64,000 nucleotides of DNA from Spirodela intermedia (Eukaryota; Streptophyta; Magnoliopsida; Alismatales; Araceae). The position numbers and the translations under genes are program-made. This document shows, piece after piece, positions 1-17,085 of the stretch; the stretch's first letter is position 1; every line of letters starts with the position of its first letter. Under the pieces are notes generated by a model. It was not told the origin of the DNA, searched no databases, and saw nothing but the letters and a program-made list of their open reading frames with translations. The stretch lies in NCBI GenBank assembly GCA_902729315.2, contig LR746281.1:2230501-2294500 (forward strand). Direction: 5' to 3'.

Positions 1-2995
1 GTGCCCAAGATCTTGAAATTGCTTGTGTTGTAGTCGAGTCATTAGTATTTAGAGGAGCCAACACTTAAATCAAATATGAACATGAGAAATCAAGGTGGTG
101 GCCACATGTGAGCATGAATTTGAGGGATGAGGTGAGGAACATAATAAGAACCACACCTTAACCCTCCTTACTCCACCTCAACTTACAGAGGCCACACTTC
201 TAATTCCACAAAATAAAATAGTTTAATTGTGAAGGATGATATCGATAGGGAGATTGTCTCAATAGATAGAGTAATAAATAACCTCTCTTCAATGTAGTGG
301 TGGATCAAAAACCATTGGTTATAGAGGAAGAGAGTGGGGAAGAAAAAGATGTAGAGATGAACAACTTTCAACTGCTCCCTCTATAAGAATTGTAACAAAG
401 CAAGGAAAGAAAAGGAAAAAAAGCTAGTATTCATCAAGGCATATATTGATGGAGAGTTGATGGTGGCCATGGTTGATATTAAAGCCACATGCAACTTTAT
501 GGCACTCAAAAAAATACATCAACTCGAAGTCACTTTGACAAAAACCACTATTAAGTTTAAGGTAGTGGATTGAACAGTTAGGCCACTTATAAGAATAGCA
601 AGGACAGTACCTATGAAAGTAAGAAGATGGAAGGGCCACCTAGATTTTATGATGTTGTCCTTAGTCAACTTATAAATAATACTAGGAATAGATTTCCTCA
701 CTATTACATGAGTTGGAGTATACTTCCATGAGGTGGTTATGCTTAGTGAACACTATCTAGTAATTCGGTAATAATTAAACATAAAATGTTACTTTTGAAG
801 CATGATACACATATAAGCTCTCTATCACACATATATTCTTTAATTAGACCACCAACAAAGGGATAAGAAAATACAAAGGAACGGAGATGGTTCTTAGAAA
901 CCCAATGATGAATAAATGACCTTAATCAGCACTAGTTAAAGGAACAAAGAGTGTGAAACTAACACTTACATTTTGAATATTGAAAAGCCCACCTCTAAAG
1001 AGGGATACCCCACAATCAGCACAAGATGATAGAGAGTTAGAGAAGTATTATTTCTATTAGACAAGGAGGGGGACAACAACAACCAAGACAAAAGTGGTTA
1101 GAAAACTCATGAAATTAGAAATTTAAGAAGACCAAGATCAACAAAAATAAAGAAAAGAAAAGAAATTCTAAAACATAGAATGCAATTAATGTCCATGAAA
1201 GAAAAATGACCATCATTGTCCATTGTCTCTAAACATCGAGACATCATCTACTATGGAATCACTTTACAATGTACACATATAATGTGACAGCAAAATACTT
1301 CAACACATATCTTAAACTATTAACAAAATAAGTGAGATGACAATAACTCTTGCTAGAATATGACTTCATCATTCAATAGAAGCTTGGAGTGCAAAACACA
1401 ATTGTAGACATATTAAATATACATGACGACCATGAGTTTGAATGTGTTAAAGAAAACTAACACTGATATATTTTATCTAATAGGTCTAGTCAACATGTGC
1501 AGAGGATATCTATGTGTGCAAACTCTTGAATTAGATTTAAGAGAACATAACACGGTGTTGTTGAATGGATGACGACATTATAGATATAAGAAGATGTCAA
1601 ATATATGTTACAATTGTTAGAAATGTTTGACAAATATTAATTGTAGAGCAAAGGATGTACCTTGGTTGGGACACTTGAGACAACAATGATGTCAACATTT
1701 ATATGTAGTCTTATCTCATTTGCTAATAGAGTAAGATAGAGTATTAGTGATAAGTAGATATTTTACAATCGTTACTTATTTTAGAGGATATCATGACACA
1801 CCATTATTTTGAATTTCATTACATGTCTCTTCAAGATCAAATTAAACGATATCATTTTATTAATTATCAACAAGTTCTAAAAATATAAGATTTTATGCCA
1901 ACAAATTGTCACGACACAACTGAGGATGTTGCTAAGTTAATCTTTAAACACATTGTCAACACAAAATATAACTATGAGTCATTATTGATGATTGTGATAT
2001 TCCTTCACATAGCATGTCTAAAAGGTGTTGTTTGTCAAACTCAACATATGATTATACTTCTCTACACCCTACCACTCTCAAAAACATAAATAGATTTAGT
2101 GTTTTAACATACTACTTGAAGAATATTTCAAACATTATAACATAACATCACATGACAACTAGGTAAAGCTACTTGACACAATATAATTAGTACATAATTG
2201 ACAGCACAATAATATAATCAACTATTTCCTATTAGATTTAACAATGAGGCACCAACCACTAATTATATGTTTTTTAACCATTGTCATATAGTGTCAAGAT
2301 TAACATGTCAGCACATGGAGATGTTGGAGAAAATAAATGATAATGTATAAAGGATAATCAATCGAATGAAGAAATAAGTTGATCATCACTATTGAGAAGT
2401 GAAATTTTAAGTGACTAATCAAGTATTCCTATAGATACACTTATAAATCTATCAATTGATTTAAGATACCTCAAAGAAAAAGATCATTTTGTCAAGATTT
2501 GAAAACCCCATCATCATATCAAAGTCAATATGAATAATGACCTATAAGCTAAAACTATTATCATGTCTATCTATTATCTCCGTCTTTCACGTATCACTTC
2601 TCAAGAGATAAAAGACAAACACAGTGATCAATAATGAAATCAAGTCAAACAACAACCATATGTAGTCACTATCATATTTTTCAAAGAAATTATCAAGATA
2701 CTTGATCATCGAGTAATCAATGGTGCTGTCCATCATAACCTCTATTGTTGGACAAACTTCTTAATTCAGTGAGAGGGAAAATCTCAAGATTAGATGACTT
2801 AGCACCCAAAAGAAAGACTTGATTATGTGCAATTTGATATTCAATTGAAGTAATACATTTTCTTATTTCTGACAAAGACATTATACTCTCTAAGTAAAAG
2901 AGATTGTCATGTAGACAACATAAGATCCTATATAGATGTAGCACGTGTATACAACAAGAGGCACACAAGTAACATAGTATGTAAAAGAGGTGCAA
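1..2995 (+). mobile_element. Decayed Ty3/gypsy (chromovirus-like) retrotransposon, internal region
   Basis: No long open frame remains, but conceptual translation of the plus strand, allowing stops and shifts, gives pol motifs in Ty3/gypsy order. A retroviral-type aspartic protease lies at about 420-720; the catalytic D-T/S-G-A has decayed to DIKA and a later LGxDFL motif reads LGIDFL. An RNase H tail with a LLLEYDFI motif lies at about 1270-1430. An integrase core segment lies near 1860-2090, and a region resembling the post-integrase RMKK motif near 2250-2400. A weak chromodomain-like ILDHRVI segment lies near 2690-2860. The reverse transcriptase expected between protease and RNase H was not found in about 780-1260. 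The left end may continue outside the window. The element is dead; its subfamily is not assigned. Confidence 0.65.
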
Positions 2996-3141
2996 AGAGA
3001 CCCATAGTAAGGTGGAGACCCAAACATGTGATTAAACACATAATCAATGATGTAATAACATGAGCAAGCATAGAGCCAACCTCATATGTTACCAGAGTCC
3101 CTCAACAAGAACAATCTTTAGTAATAATACGGCTATGCGTG

Positions 3142-3740
3142 TTGGCACAACGCCTGTACGTGTTGGTGTGATATCTGCACATGGTGACATGGGAACCATG
3201 CATGTTAGTGTAGTGCTAGTGCATAGTGGCATGTTGCCCACACGCAACATCACGACACTCGTACATAGTGGCATGGTACCCATGCATGATGGTGTGGCAC
3301 CCACATGTGTTGGCATAGCACTTGTGCATAGCAACATAGCACGCACATGCATTAGCATGATGCTTGCGCATGTTGGCACGACACAATGGCACAACACCCA
3401 CATGTGTTGGCATGGCGCCTGCACATGTTGGTGCAATAACCACACACAGCAACATGGCAACCATGCACATCAATGCGGCACTAGTGTATGGTGGTGTGGC
3501 TTGTCGACACCCACATGCAGCAGCACGACACCCACACTTGTTGGTGTGGCACCTACACATGGTGACATGGCACATGGCACGCATTGGAGTGGGACTTGTG
3601 CGCAGTGGCACAACACGAGTGCGATTGGCATGACACCAGCACTTGGCAACATGTAACGCGTGCGTGCTAGCATGACGACAATGCATACAAGCATGCTAGA
3701 TGCATCAAAAGGCATGATGACATTGCGTGCAATTCTAATG
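3142..3740. repeat. Degenerate 21-bp minisatellite (about 28 units)
   Basis: From 3142 the sequence falls into consecutive 21-bp units with approximate consensus TTGGCATGGCACCCACACATG-like halves (TTGG/GTGG...GCAC/ACC...CATG). Units start at 3142, 3163, 3184, 3205, 3226, 3247 and so on; a few have odd lengths, for example a 34-bp step at 3373. Because 21 is a multiple of three, a stop-free unit is stop-free along the whole array. This explains why several frames on both strands stay open here; none is a gene. The array lies between the gypsy pol remnant and an LTR-type TATA box and primer-binding site, so it probably sits in the U3 part of an LTR. Confidence 0.85.
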
Positions 3741-4026
3741 TGACAACTTAAAGCCATTAGAGCATATGATGATGTCACGAGCATGACATCATTCGAAAGG
3801 GGTGCAGAGGACATCATTACCTTGACATCAGCTAGAGTGGGAACTCTTAATCTCATATTAGAAATATAAAGAATGCTGGCGAGGGGCCCATTTATAAAAA
3901 GGGACCCTTGGCTTCAAGTATGATTCACTTTTAGATATCAAGAATATTCATACTAATCATATGTGGCCCCTAGTCTAATCACCCAAGTGTTCGATTTGTG
4001 CAGAGCAACTGACATCCTTGTTATAG
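3741..4026 (+). mobile_element. 3' part of an LTR (TATA box, R/U5)
   Basis: A TATA box (TATAAAAA, 3893-3900) is followed about 130 bp later by a tRNA-Met-type primer-binding site at 4027. That is the order expected at the U3/R/U5 end of a plant LTR. Part of this stretch (around 3930-3975, containing ATATCAAGAATATTCATA) recurs in diverged form at about 5105-5150, consistent with a second LTR fragment. The left LTR border is not clear; the 21-bp minisatellite probably lies inside the LTR. Confidence 0.5.
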
Positions 4027-4042
4027 TGGTATCAAACCTAGG
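4027..4042 (+). other. Retrotransposon primer-binding site (tRNA-iMet type)
   Basis: The stretch TGGTATCAAACCTAGG differs at few positions from TGGTATCAGAGCC, the usual plant PBS complementary to the 3' end of initiator tRNA-Met. It directly follows the LTR end, so reverse transcription of the ancestral element would have primed here. Confidence 0.65.
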
Positions 4043-4240
4043 TTGAAAAAAAGTTAGACACTTCTATCACTTCTCTTTCTTCAATATTTGGTATAATGAC
4101 ATGGAGGTGAAGGGTAAAGTGGGTACGAGTGGTACCCAAAGATAAAGAATTATTTGATAAGAAATCATGGCTAGAGCCGTTAAGGCTTTCACACGCCAAT
4201 TACAAGTTGATTATAATAGCCTACGAGAACAAATAGTGGG
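4043..4240 (+). mobile_element. Possible gag leader remnant
   Basis: This is the sequence directly downstream of the primer-binding site, where a gag gene would begin. A short readable stretch near 4160-4240 (AVKAFTRQLQVDYNSLREQI) looks like a helical gag N-terminus, but frames are broken and similarity is weak. It ends where the AT-rich dispersed repeat begins. Confidence 0.25.
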
Positions 4241-4429
4241 TTGGTGATAATATGCATACATATATTTATGAATATATGAATCATTTATCAAAAATTTGAT
4301 TACATAATCAACATCATTTTTGTCTAAATTGCATGACATTGAGGTTGTAGACATTGCACGACAATTCTTTAAATACTCAAAATTTTGATGCATCGCTGCC
4401 ATGACATTGAAACTCTATTTTACTATTTT

Positions 4430-5070
4430 TTAATTAGTTTAACTTCTACTATTATTTTTTACTTTAAAAGAAGATCTAATGAATATTTATGCTATCTATG
4501 TTTACAAAGAGCTTTTGAAGCCTTAGACATTATTCAATGATCCTTTCGAATACATAGAATTTCAGTAATCATTGTTGTGAGGCTGAAATACTACTTTTTC
4601 TACTTTCAATTTAATTTTCACTTAATTTAATGATACTCTGTGTAATTTTAAGTTTCAAAAATTTTCTTCATTTAATTATAATTATTCTGGCTTTTATAAA
4701 TCTTAATTGAACCTATTAAATCATTTGTAATCACTTACATAATAATCATCAAACATAACTTCATTTTTGCTTGAATCACATTCCTCATGACATTGACATC
4801 ATCTTGATATATGTACTCTTATTTTCATTTTTTGTGAATTTTTAAATATATATTTTATTTATTATTTATTTTAAAATTATATATATATTAAAAAAAATTA
4901 AATATTATCCTTTGTGATCGACTTAAGAATTTCTCACTATTTTTAGAACTTTTTATCAAATTATAATTGATTTATTATTTTAAAATATTTATAAAAATCT
5001 AAAAATTAGTATTTTTAATTTAAAATTTAAATTTATGTGATTTATTATATAACTACTAAGTCACGTGAGC
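4430..5070 (-). repeat. AT-rich dispersed repeat, copy D (reverse)
   Basis: Read on the minus strand, this segment resembles the beginning of the repeat units at 42650 and 44411. Shared landmarks include a TTATGTAAGTGATTAC-type stretch (4725-4745 reversed) and the TATATAATAAATCACATAAA stretch near 5030-5055 reversed. It is very AT-rich with no open frame, and probably belongs to a non-autonomous element inserted into the older retroelement. Confidence 0.5.
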
Positions 5071-5084
5071 TCATGTAGAACCCC

Positions 5085-5165
5085 TAACCCATTTATGGTT
5101 CACCTTTGATTATCAAGAATATTTATATATTGGTCATACTTGGGGTCTGTTAGGGATCCAACAGA
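5085..5165 (+). mobile_element. LTR fragment
   Basis: This is a diverged second copy of the LTR segment at about 3890-3990. It shares a CCCATTTAT start, TATCAAGAATATT in the middle and a GG-rich end before GTCTGTTAG. It lacks part of the first copy. It marks the right side of the retroelement debris. Confidence 0.4.
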
Positions 5166-5741
5166 TGAAACGACTAGTAATGGGGCACTTGAGGTGATGC
5201 CCAACGGCTACCCAACAAGGAGAATGGTCACCATTGCGATGTATAAAGACGACCCTACCTAGTTTGACAGATCTTCGAGGAGTTGCCCTGTTTGGACCCT
5301 TTTGGTTCTATGCCCGCATAAACTTTCACAAATTTTAATCATCAACTGGGATTTAAATTCTTAAAAGTTGAATCTTTTCGGACGAGAAGTACTGAAAATA
5401 TCGGTGATCCTGATGCATTTGATGGGTTTTAGAATACATTTTATAGATGCGAGGGAACCATCTCCTGCCTTGGTGATGGAAATGGCCTCGGGGTTTTAGC
5501 AGGACCGGAAGAGCTCAGACAGGAGGAGCCTGCGATTCTTCTGCGGAAGAGAAGAGAGGAGAGAGCAGCCTCGATTAGGAATCTGCGACTTCAAGGGCTG
5601 GCATCTTCTTCTTCGATTTTCAGGGTCGGAAGAGTACGAGGTTTTCCGAAATCTTCCGATGGCGGTGATCTGAGCAGAGGGGTGGGGACTATCTTCGATG
5701 TACGAGAGAGTTAGGAGGGGGGCAGCCGCAGGGCATTGCGG
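5166..5741 (+). other. GEN1 upstream region
   Basis: This gene-free stretch changes from repeat-like sequence to GC-richer sequence at about 5460 and presumably holds the GEN1 promoter and leader. I see no convincing TATA box. The long frame open on the minus strand here overlaps GEN1 exon 1 and has no family resemblance. Confidence 0.4.
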
Positions 5742-10117
<4,376 letters not shown>

Positions 10118-11250
10118 TCTAACTTGTTTAGATGGGCTCATCACTGTTGTGTATATGAATGATGAGTTCTGAGAATATTTTATTTCCCTTTTGGGGAGGG
10201 AATCATCAGGCCTGTGATCACTTCCACGGGTCTCTGTATGGAGGCGACCATCAAGAGAATCCGTGTTTTCTTTCTTCTGCTTTCTCATCGGTCATATGAC
10301 TTAATGGGCCGATAACATTATTGGGCTCCTCGGGCCCGGCTCGAATGATTTTGGGCCGGGCTCTGCTCTTTACAGTTGGGTCTGGACCGAGCCAGCTGTT
10401 TGAGTATAGCTTGAGATGGGGATAGTTCTCATAGATGCGAGGGACATATGTGACAGTAAGTTGGGATAGGTTTTTGTATTTGTTATGTTATAAAGGGTTT
10501 TATATGAAAAGTGCAATGAGGTGGGGACCCTCTCCTTGCCTGGCACGTTCAGAGGGTCGGGATCTTGCGACACGCAGACTTCACGTCCTCCGAGTACACA
10601 CAGCGCGGGGTTGCAACAGGTTCTGTGGCTGACGTCGTGGATTAATCTGAGCCGTCCGAACCGTAAAAAAAGACGCACTCTAATAGGATCCAACGGGCTG
10701 GTGAAACGCGAGCAACTGATCTAATCATAGCCGTCCGATTCTATCTCAGTGTGAATGCATTTATGAAGAATACTTGAGCTATTGACCAAACTCACTGGAT
10801 TTGACTTCACGTCGTTGACTTTCTCGGCATCTACCTCATTACCCTTTTATTAAAAATTGCCATTTGGAATCCATTAATTTAGGTAATACATTTGAAGAAG
10901 AATCATCCACCCTTGAGATTCGCACGTGGGAGCACAACGGCGTCATTCGTCAGGGAGAAGCTTCATGGAGGAAATTGCGACGAGTACGCACGTGCTAAGA
11001 TGACCGTTGGCGTTGACTGTAATAGAATCAGCAGACGACCCTTTTTTCTTATCTCAAGACCTGCAGCGCCGCCCACATGATATATGGCAACAGGCTGAAT
11101 GGGTCTCACTGAGGTAAGGGTATTATCGGGATTTCGCTCTCGGCGGAGCGAAATTTCTCATCTTTTCGGGATGTGATTACAGAGCCTCCCTTCGTCGGTT
11201 GGACCCTCCACCTCCATCTCCTCCTGCTCCACTCTACGCCGATCGCCGCA
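10118..11250. other. Intergenic region, GEN1 to LPCAT
   Basis: This holds the end of the GEN1 3' UTR and the promoter and leader of the next gene. GGGCC/GGCCC motifs cluster at 10309-10365. No coding exon with family resemblance was seen on either strand. Confidence 0.6.
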
Positions 11251-14200
11251 ATGGGACTGGAGATGGAGGGAGCTGCAGCGGCCATCGGAGTGTCGGTGCC
11301 GGTGCTGCGTTTTCTGCTCTGTTTTGTGGCCACCATTCCGGTGAGCTTCCTGTGGCGGTTCGTCCCCGGGGGACCGTCGGCGAGGCACCTCTATGCTGGG
11401 ATCTCGGGGGCGGTCTTGTCCTACCTGTCCTTTGGATTCTCCTCCAACATCCACTTCCTCATCCCTATGGCGCTGGGCTACGGCTCCATGCTCTTCCTCC
11501 GCCGGCACTGTGGTATCTTCACCTTCTTCGCCGGCTTCGGTTACCTCATCGGATGGTAATTATCCGAATCTCCTCTCTGGATTTTTACTGTAAGTCGATG
11601 TGGATATGGAGTTACCCGCTCGCGGAAGAATTCAGCGATCAAGCACAGTCCTATATTACACGTGGAGGATTGTGTTTCTCCTTTTTCCCCGATGTTTCTT
11701 GAACTTTTGTAGCGATAGATGAGACTCTCACAGGAAAGCGCAGATTTGCGGTAGATCCTGATGATGTGATATAGGGTTTTTGGTTATCCAGAAAAAAATG
11801 ACGATAAAAATACAAAATTGGAGAAAGTAGTTCCCGATCTGGTGGCTGATCATATGAAACCATAAATTTGTTTGGCTGCACAACTCGATTTGTTTCAATA
11901 AATGTTGTTTCCTTTTTTGTTTTCTGGCCACGCGCCTCCTGTCACATATCAAAATGCAGATCGCCTTTTGCAGGAAGCATAGCATGAAAAATAAAAATAG
12001 GTCAGGCAGGGCATAATTCTCCTTGAACCTCAATGAAACGCGTTTTCTAGAATCAAAAGTCAACGACGATTCGACGACTTTTTCTTTGAAATGATAACTT
12101 TGTTCGGGTGAAGGTATAGTAGCATTTCTTTCATGGATCCGACTATAGGACTACAGAATAACCACAATAGATCTAACTGTGGATTCATAAGTTTCATACT
12201 TTATTTTAAAAACTCGTTCTTCGTTAAAGTATCAGATGAGATAAATTAAAAAAATTAAAAGGTGATCATTTCCAATAACAGTTCAAAGAAAAAAAAGAAA
12301 GCATTTTTTTTTCAGTCCACGTACTACACCATACCCTGGTCCATCTATTTCTCTTGTAACCAATATTTGAGTCCTTTTTGTTAATGATACTTATGGTTTT
12401 GAATCGCAACCAATATTTCTTTGCTATGGTATAAAGTGTTTTCCAGATATGCACTTGTGTGCACGCTTGTTGAACAGTGGTATACAGTTAATTTATATAT
12501 TGAATAAATATTGAAAAATATATCTGTGCATGTTTGTAAGAGATCTGTTAAACTCTGTGATCTCCTGATGTCCTTTTTCCTATTTCCTGAAGCCATGTGT
12601 ACTATATGAGTGGAGATGCGTGGAAGGATGGTGGAATTGATACAACAGGTGACATGTTCTTGCTATCTTATGCACTTGCATGCATTCTACTATACATGCC
12701 TACAGAAACCGTTAACTGGCTAGACTAGCCAGATTGTGTTTATTAAATGATATTTTTAGTTTAACTCAAAACGTCTTGAAGAAGCCCACTGACATTAGAT
12801 CGCAACTATGTGTCATTAATCTGCAGATCTTCAACGGTTGAGTCCAGAAATCAAATGATATGACCAAAAATATTAGTTGGTTATCACCAATGACTGGGCG
12901 TACACTAAAAATATTAGTTGTCCAGAAGTAATTCTGGAGCATCTTTTGAATTCTGTAATGATTTACCGAAATTATTTCTTGTACCTTACGATAAAAGATG
13001 TGTTCCATCTATTCATCTGAATATGCTAGAAGTGGTATTTGTTGGATAGCTCCGTGATATTAGGAGATGGAATAGATGTTAGGAATTTTTTGTAACACCA
13101 GTAGCTTATTGTAACTTTTTTCTTTTACTTTTGAATGCTGTTTTACCAGAATTCTATCTGAGCGAAGTAACACATCTGGTCACCACTCTGCAGCATAAAA
13201 ATAGTTGCTATAAGGTAGAAGTTCGAATCAAAGGAAGTGGTGTGGCTGTGCGTACTGTTTACTCTAGTGATGTAATGATGGTCTTCAGTAGTTATTCTTG
13301 ATCTTAATTTTTAGTTGCATGGTGTTGTGCCACTAACAGGGGTGGAAGTTTCTCAGTGACCTAATATATGATGTATCAGTTTTGGGTTTCATACCCCCTA
13401 TTATCCATGATTGTATGAACTAATGGTGTGAATTTCCCCTTAGGTGCTTTGATGGTATTGGTGCTCAAAGTGATTTCATGTTCCATCAATTACAACGACG
13501 GTATATTGAAAGAAGAAGGACTTCGTGAGGCACAGAGGAAGAACAGACTGCTCTCTCGCCCATCTCTAATTGAATATTTTGGCTATTGTCTCTTCTGTGG
13601 CAGCCATTTTGCTGGCCCGGTATATGAAATGAAGGATTACCTTGAATGGACAGAAGGGAAAGGGGTAGGTATCAGAACCTCGTTTTCCTTGTCTTTATAT
13701 GCTTCGTTTTCTTTTTTCAATCATTATAGGCTTTGTGCTTCCGGTTGCCTTCATCAAGTTTCACTTGATAGGTATGGAGTGGTAAGGAAGGGCCACAACC
13801 ACCATGTTTTGGTGCTACACTCCGCGCCGTGCTTCAGGCTGCCATATGTATGGGCATATACTTGAATTTATCCCCATCTCATCCTCTTTCTCGGTTTAAT
13901 GAACCAATATACCAAGACTGGGGATTCTGGCAGAGGCTTAGATACCAGTACATGTCTGGTTTCACCGCCCGATGGAAATATTACTTCATCTGGTCAATTT
14001 CGGAAGCTTCAGTTATCGTATCTGGTTTTGGTTTTAGTGGTTGGTCAAATTCCTCTCCACCTAAGCCACGTTGGGACCGTGCCAAGAATGTTGACATTAT
14101 TGGTGTTGAGCTGGCAACAAGTTCTGTTTCATTGCCTCTTGTTTGGAACATCCAAGTCAGCACTTGGCTTCGTCACTGTAAGAAATCATATTTTTTCTCC

Positions 14201-15529
14201 TCATCAACGTCTTTTCCTCAGGTTATTTTGTCCTTATATTTTAATTTTTAATTTTTGACTCTTCTGAATTTGAGTTCAAATTAGATGTTTATGAAAGACT
14301 TATTCAAAAGGGAAAAAAGCCTGGCTTTCTTCAACTGCTTGCTACTCAAACCGTCAGCGCTGTTTGGCATGTGAGTTTACGCTTTTTTTATATTTTGAAA
14401 AATTAATTTGCCATTTTCACGGAAATTTCGGTTGTTTTGTCCATGATTATTAATTCTTCCTAAGTTACTCTCCTATGGTACATAAGGAAATTTCCTTGAT
14501 GAAAATTTCTCTTTTAAGATCGTTGACTAATGTTTTTTTTCCTCAACCATGAATAGTTCTTGAGTTCATCCAACCGTGGGAGCATGAGAAACCTCCTTCA
14601 CCCATTTCCTTTATTTCCTTCTGAAAATGTAGCATTTAGTCAGTATGAACTGATTTTATTCATCCTTCATCTTTGTTCCTTGTGATGACTGCAGGGTTTA
14701 TACCCCGGCTACATCATATTCTTTGTTCAGTCAGCATTGATGATTGCTGGTTCCAAAGGTACTCTTGTCTCCACTTGGTGCAAGTTTCAATGTTTTCTCC
14801 TTTTCTTTGAGTTGGCCTACGAGCATGTTTGGAAAGACTTCTGACAGATCTTTTAATCTTGCATGAACAGTTTTGTATAGATGGCAACAAGCCGTCTCAC
14901 AAAATATTGTGCTCAAAAAGATTCTGACATTGGTCAACTTGGCATATACGATATTGACCCTGAACTACTCGTGCATCGGATTCATGGTAATGTATCTAAT
15001 TCAAGAAACCCTTGTATCAATCTTAGAAAGATATACGGTGGTCAAAGTCAGAACGATTGATTTTTTTTTTTTTCTCACTGGTTTATTTTGTCAACACGAA
15101 GTCAAGATGCACAATTAGGTTATGAATTATTCATCTATTTTCCTGCATGCTAATATGCCTGATCCAAAGGGACCCACCCTCTAAGCAATCTCAGAAAAAT
15201 TATGTTTGAGCATTTTCTGATATTCATTGATGCCGTATCTGTCAATATGATTCTAACATATGCAATTTAATCCACCTGTGCTTCTTTTCTATGTATAGTC
15301 CAAACCTTGCTCCTTCTTTTTATTTTTCTAAGTATGGTCCAGGATTCATTACTGTATGTAGTGACTGTCAACATCCTATCGACACAGATAAGTTTTTCCG
15401 TTCAAGAATCTTCGCTGTGTGACATATTTGATTATTATCCATTTATAGAAACGCTTTTATAAACCGTATAAAATAGTTGACATCCAAAGTCAGAACTTTG
15501 CTCCTATTTTTTAATATCCCCTGGGATTC

Positions 15530-15563
<34 letters not shown>

Positions 15564-15940
15564 TCAGATAAAAACCCCCTTTTAACGGCAATATGAAAAA
15601 TTGGCAGGCATGATCAGAACATGCTTTTATTTCCGAATTTGCCTGGGATTGGTATCTGCTGCCTGTCAAGATGCCAAGAACTTTCCTATTCAGGAACCTT
15701 CATTGTGATTAAGTGTAATTATCCTAAAGTGATGGCGATTAATGCTTTTATGTGATTAGTACGCTATCTCTAAGCCAGTGTTTTGGGATGATTTCACAGG
15801 TGCTGAGCATGAAGGAGACTCTGGCCGCATATCAAAGCGTCTACTTTGTCGGCACCCTCGTTCCGATCACCCTTCTCTTTCTGGGCAACATCATAAAACC
15901 GGGGAAGCCAGCGAGGGCCAGGTCTCGGAAGGAAGAATGA
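11251..15940 (+). CDS. LPCAT1: Lysophospholipid acyltransferase LPCAT1/LPEAT-like (MBOAT family)
   Basis: This multi-pass ER membrane enzyme moves an acyl group from acyl-CoA to lysophosphatidylcholine and related lysolipids (the Lands cycle). Exons: 11251-11555, 12593-12648, 13444-13664, 13772-14177, 14285-14370, 14695-14758, 14871-14986, 15800-15940. They join in phase to 464 aa; Arabidopsis LPLAT1 has about 462. The N-terminus has several hydrophobic segments (VLRFLLCFVATIPVSF). Family blocks follow: SMNYNDG-like SINYNDG, LIEYFGYCLFCGSHFAGP, the WNIQVSTWLRH motif at about residues 319-329, and SAVWHG with the candidate catalytic His at about 358, at the end of exon 5. The C-terminus is basic and acidic (RKEE), as in relatives. 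The gene looks intact. Confidence 0.93.
15531..15562. repeat. (AT)n microsatellite in LPCAT intron 7
   Basis: This is a run of AT dinucleotides in the 813-bp last intron, with no sign of function. Confidence 0.85.
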
Positions 15941-16155
15941 GAGCTGACTAGGATCGGTAGGGGTACGGGGTACGATTGATGGTGATCCTGCTGAACTTGG
16001 CAGATCTCCACATTCTCAGGGGCTTTTCAGTAGTTTTCCATTGTGATTACTCATCTCTAATCATTGAATATTTTTATTCGGAGTTGCTAGTGTCTGTGCT
16101 TGTTCTCGTTAAAAATGTTTTTTTTTTAGTGGTTTATGGCCAGCCTAGACCACAT

Positions 16156-16197
<42 letters not shown>

Positions 16198-16539
16198 TGA
16201 GCTTTATAAGCATCTTGTGCATTGAGATTTTGAATTTTTTAAAGAAAATGATAGTCTTCATATATTCAACATAGCATTTTCAGAGAGAGAAAGAGAGAGC
16301 ATTGAAATCAATGGTTATAAAACTCATACCCAACCATAAATCATATTTATCATTCACCTATATTTATTAGAGCATTAGAGAGAGAGAGAGAGAGAGATTT
16401 GCTAAGTTTTATCATGAACTTTTTTTTTAGCTAATTTTTTTAAAAAATGGGCTAAAAATTATGAATTTATTATTTTTTTATGGAATAGAAATTTATATGT
16501 CATTTTGTACACAAGGGTAACAAATTTATTAGAACCGAT
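15941..16539. other. Intergenic region with CT and GA tracts
   Basis: LPCAT 3' UTR and spacer. A (CT)n tract lies at 16161-16196; GA tracts lie near 16283-16298 and at 16376-16396. Otherwise it is AT-rich, and I see no gene. Confidence 0.6.
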
Positions 16540-17055
16540 GTATTGGTGTTACCAGTTACGCCGGTCATCCCCTCTTCTTCAAAACCTATCCGGCCGGTTA
16601 TCCAGCGCTTCACCGTACCCCTTCCGGCCGCTATAAATTCCCGACGGCGGCCGTACTCCGGGAACGTGAGAGGCTCGTCTTGCAGCTGCTCCTGCCACCT
16701 TGCGGGGGTCCACTCGTCGTGTGGGGCTGAGAGGCTGTTGGGGCTCGTTCCTGGAGCAGTCCTCAGCTCGGTAAGCTTCAATCTCGGCGTTGGCGTTAAA
16801 TAATTTGTCGAGATTTGGTCGATAGTTCGTCTCCCAGTTAATTCTGTGGTTGTAATTTTAGGGTTAATATGGGGGTTTATTCTGGTACGAAGTCCGGACG
16901 ATCGAATGTGATTTCTTCATCCTTCGTTTTTCTCTACTTGTTAAATTTTCTTGTTGTGTCAGTCTGCGTGATTCTGTGTTTCTAAGCTTTTATTGACGAG
17001 GTTGCGCCGGATTGATGGCCAGCCCAGCCATATGTGCGGATTCTTCACGAGACCT
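16540..17055 (+). promoter_or_regulatory. RRP36 promoter, leader exon and intron start, paralogous to the SLK leader
   Basis: This segment aligns by eye with 22765-23305 upstream of SLK. Shared blocks include a CGGT(T/C)ATCCAGC stretch, TAAATTCCCGACGGCG, CTCGTTCCT(G/A)GAGCA, the donor CTCG/GTAAG, TGTCGAGATTTGGTCG, and CTTAGGGTTA or TTTAGGGTTA. It keeps a TATA box (TATAAAT, 16632-16638), where the SLK copy reads GATAAAT. The likely non-coding exon ends at 16770 (GT at 16771). The probable leader intron runs to an acceptor near 17322 (ACACAG), ahead of the RRP36 start. Confidence 0.75.
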
Positions 17056-17085
17056 TCTCCCCCTAAAGGGAGGGTGGGGGGATGT

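Noticed and set aside
3060..3860. Several overlapping open frames of 89-198 codons on both strands
   Set aside because: They exist because the 21-bp unit length is a multiple of three and the unit lacks stops; the translations are repeats of His, Cys, Met and Thr with no domain.
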